The notes below the pieces were generated by a model. It was given only the letters and a program-made list of their open reading frames with translations. It was not told the DNA's origin and made no database searches. Below are positions 62,794-64,000 of a stretch of 64,000 nt of DNA, in pieces. The first letter of the stretch is position 1. Each line of letters starts with the position of its first letter. Made by a program: the position numbers and the translations under genes. The stretch comes from Prorocentrum cordatum (Eukaryota > Sar > Dinophyceae > Prorocentrales > Prorocentraceae): the NCBI GenBank assembly GCA_963575745.1, contig CAUYUJ010003625.1:488635-552634 (forward strand), written 5' to 3'.

Positions 62794-63146
62794 TGCTCAT
62801 GAGGCCCTTCTTTTTGGTGGTAAGTTATGTTACCATGTGGGGCCACACACAGGTAATAAGAGATCAGTCATGCATGGCTGTCGAGACTTCTGACAGAGTA
62901 CAGGCGAAAGACGTGCGCTATGTTAACAGGTCCAGGGTGGCCGAGGGTGGGCAGCTTGAGCCCATGCAGCCGCAGAGAGAGGCTGCTTGTGGGCGGCAAC
63001 AGAAAACGAAAGGGCTTCTCAAAGCAACAACGTGCACATCGCACTACTATGCTCATGAGGCCCTTCTTTTTGGTGGTAAGTTATGCTACCATGTGGGGCC
63101 ACACACAGGTAATAAGAGATCAGTCATGCATGGATGTCGAGACTTC
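62794..63146. repeat. Near-identical 97-bp direct repeat, two copies 256 bp apart
   Basis: Copies at 62,794-62,890 and 63,050-63,146, both beginning TGCTCATGAGGCCCTTCTTT and ending GTCGAGACTTC. Only about two mismatches were counted (TGTTACC/TGCTACC and GGCTGTC/GGATGTC). Each contains TGGTGGTAAGTTATG and CACACAGGTAATAAG, which resemble splice donors. The 159 bp between them are unrelated. The pair lies between element E's gag start and the methyltransferase frame. Confidence 0.85.
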
Positions 63147-63208
63147 CATACGATTCGCAAAGTCGAAGTTCACAGCGTAGCGGTAAGGTGTTTGTTTGTC
63201 ATTGCAGC

Positions 63209-64000
63209 TCAAGGGTTTGTCAACATACGACAAAGCAACGATGCAAGGCGAAAAGGATACTGAGCAGCACGGCTGGTCATACTCTTTCCCTCGAGCACGA
63301 TATGTTTGCGACCCGGGCGAAACGAACAGTACCCATGCTTTCCGTGACAGAGCAGACGACCACGATTCGTTAGACAGAGATCCCCAGTAGCCGTGACGCA
63401 ACCGAAAATTATCCTCGTGGCCTTCCGCCACCTGGAGCCAAAGGCACACTGATGCAACTCCAACGTTCGTGAGGAAGGAAGTATCTTCTCCCGCATGACT
63501 TTAGACCGCCACATATACGAAGTCAAAGGATTCTCGAGCGCATATGGGACATGGTGACGGAGGCAGAGACCAATGATGTAAGCCGAAGCCTGGAGGCATA
63601 AGTTGCCAACTTCAACCGCTTCTTTGTGATGGCCAGAAAGCCCTGGAAGCCCATCGGGGTGTTCCGCGCTTTTGACAGGATATCGATTGCGAGCTAACGA
63701 GAACGACGAACACGGGGGCGCCAGCATGACAGCTCGAACTAAACCATCTCTGAAGTGTCTCTCAATCAGCTTCAGATTTGCAAGGCAACATACATTCTGA
63801 TCAGCACCGTTCCGAATATCTAGATTCACGGCCTGAATACCAAGCCGTTGTGCACATCTGGCGAGACCGCCACTGCCAGAGAACAAATCCAGCACGTAGG
63901 GCACCTGCTGCTTACTCAACTGCCGGCTGACGGCCCCAGACTGGAGCTTGCTCGGCTGGCAAAGGGTGGGATGGCAGCAGCGCGGCCCAGTAGCAGCACA
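63209..64000 (-). CDS. Cytosine-5 DNA methyltransferase-like protein, 5' end beyond window
   Basis: Open from the right edge of the window (no stop before position 64,000) to the stop at 63,209. Counting from the in-frame TTG at 63,919: motif I VLDLFSGSGGLARCAQRLG (residues 9-27), then LDIRNGAD (33-40), the catalytic-type MLAPPCSSFSLARN (C70), ALENPLTSYMW (127-137, family E-N-V/P), LHQCAFGSRWRKATRIIFG (155-173). This is the SAM-dependent C5-methyltransferase fold. Order and key residues of motifs I, IV, VI and a VIII-like R-x-R are present. The frame continues upstream as SGAVSRQLSKQQ, so the true start is not seen and it may be one module of a larger, perhaps retroelement, polyprotein. Whether it methylates DNA is not shown by sequence. 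Confidence 0.6.
   Translation of the reverse strand, partial: CAATGPRCCHPTLCQPSKLQSGAVSRQLSKQQVPYVLDLFSGSGGLARCAQRLGIQAVNLDIRNGADQNVCCLANLKLIERHFRDGLVRAVMLAPPCSSFSLARNRYPVKSAEHPDGLPGLSGHHKEAVEVGNLCLQASAYIIGLCLRHHVPYALENPLTSYMWRSKVMREKILPSSRTLELHQCAFGSRWRKATRIIFGCVTATGDLCLTNRGRLLCHGKHGYCSFRPGRKHIVLEGKSMTSRAAQYPFRLASLLCRMLTNP

Noticed and set aside
1-64000. Dinoflagellate spliced leader, tRNA, rRNA or snRNA genes
   Set aside because: Looked for the spliced-leader core (CCATTTTGGCTCAAG) and for tRNA-like cloverleaf boxes by eye on both strands; none was found. A weak tRNA could be missed without a covariance search.

Overview
The window looks like nuclear DNA of a dinoflagellate. It is GC-rich and repeat-choked. 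It has very large trinucleotide tracts and many minisatellites, and almost all recognisable coding matter is broken Ty1/copia-type or LINE-type retroelement. The copia polyproteins carry a methyltransferase-like module that I know, from memory, as typical of dinoflagellate copia elements. I found no spliced-leader sequence, tRNA, rRNA or bacterial-style operon, and I cannot name the species.

Layout, left to right. 0.9-5.6 kb: minus-strand gag-protease remnant with an internal inversion. 5.6-7.8 kb: GAT/GTT tracts, no gene. 8.05-13.05 kb: plus-strand LINE remnant (endonuclease, reverse transcriptase, zinc finger, C-terminal region). 13.93-14.50 kb: an ankyrin-repeat reading frame, the only clear non-transposon protein. 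15.1-20.7 kb: minisatellites and a 2-kb CAT tract. 21.3-23.1 kb: 3' end of a copia element (RT, RNase H, LTR-like repeat). 25.2-40.7 kb: a run of minus-strand modules that I read as one very large decayed retroelement (gag, KptA/Tpt1-like domain, second gag-like region, protease, methyltransferase-like domain, integrase, RT). 41.7-42.6 kb: CTC and CAT tracts. 42.84-53.15 kb: two minus-strand copia elements, B and A, fused at about 48.57 kb. 53.7-58.4 kb: two direct copies of a complex satellite block. 59.3-62.6 kb: another gag-protease element. 63.2-64.0 kb: a cytosine-5-methyltransferase-like reading frame that runs off the right edge.

Most interesting points. (1) Fifteen 14-nt micro-hairpins (GCRGG-N4-CCYGC on the plus strand) lie between 26.4 and 39.9 kb, inside the large element only as far as I noticed. 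Their stems vary in a way that keeps pairing in the element's own sense RNA. (2) The same element encodes a KptA/Tpt1-like RNA 2'-phosphotransferase domain in which all four catalytic positions (R-H-R-R) can be read. (3) Methyltransferase-like modules recur in four places. (4) Element B carries an AT-rich, intron-like 150-bp insertion in its integrase core. (5) Elements A and B share a Gly at the first catalytic Asp of reverse transcriptase.

Nearly all reading frames are pseudogenic. Identities come from motif recognition by eye; no search was run.
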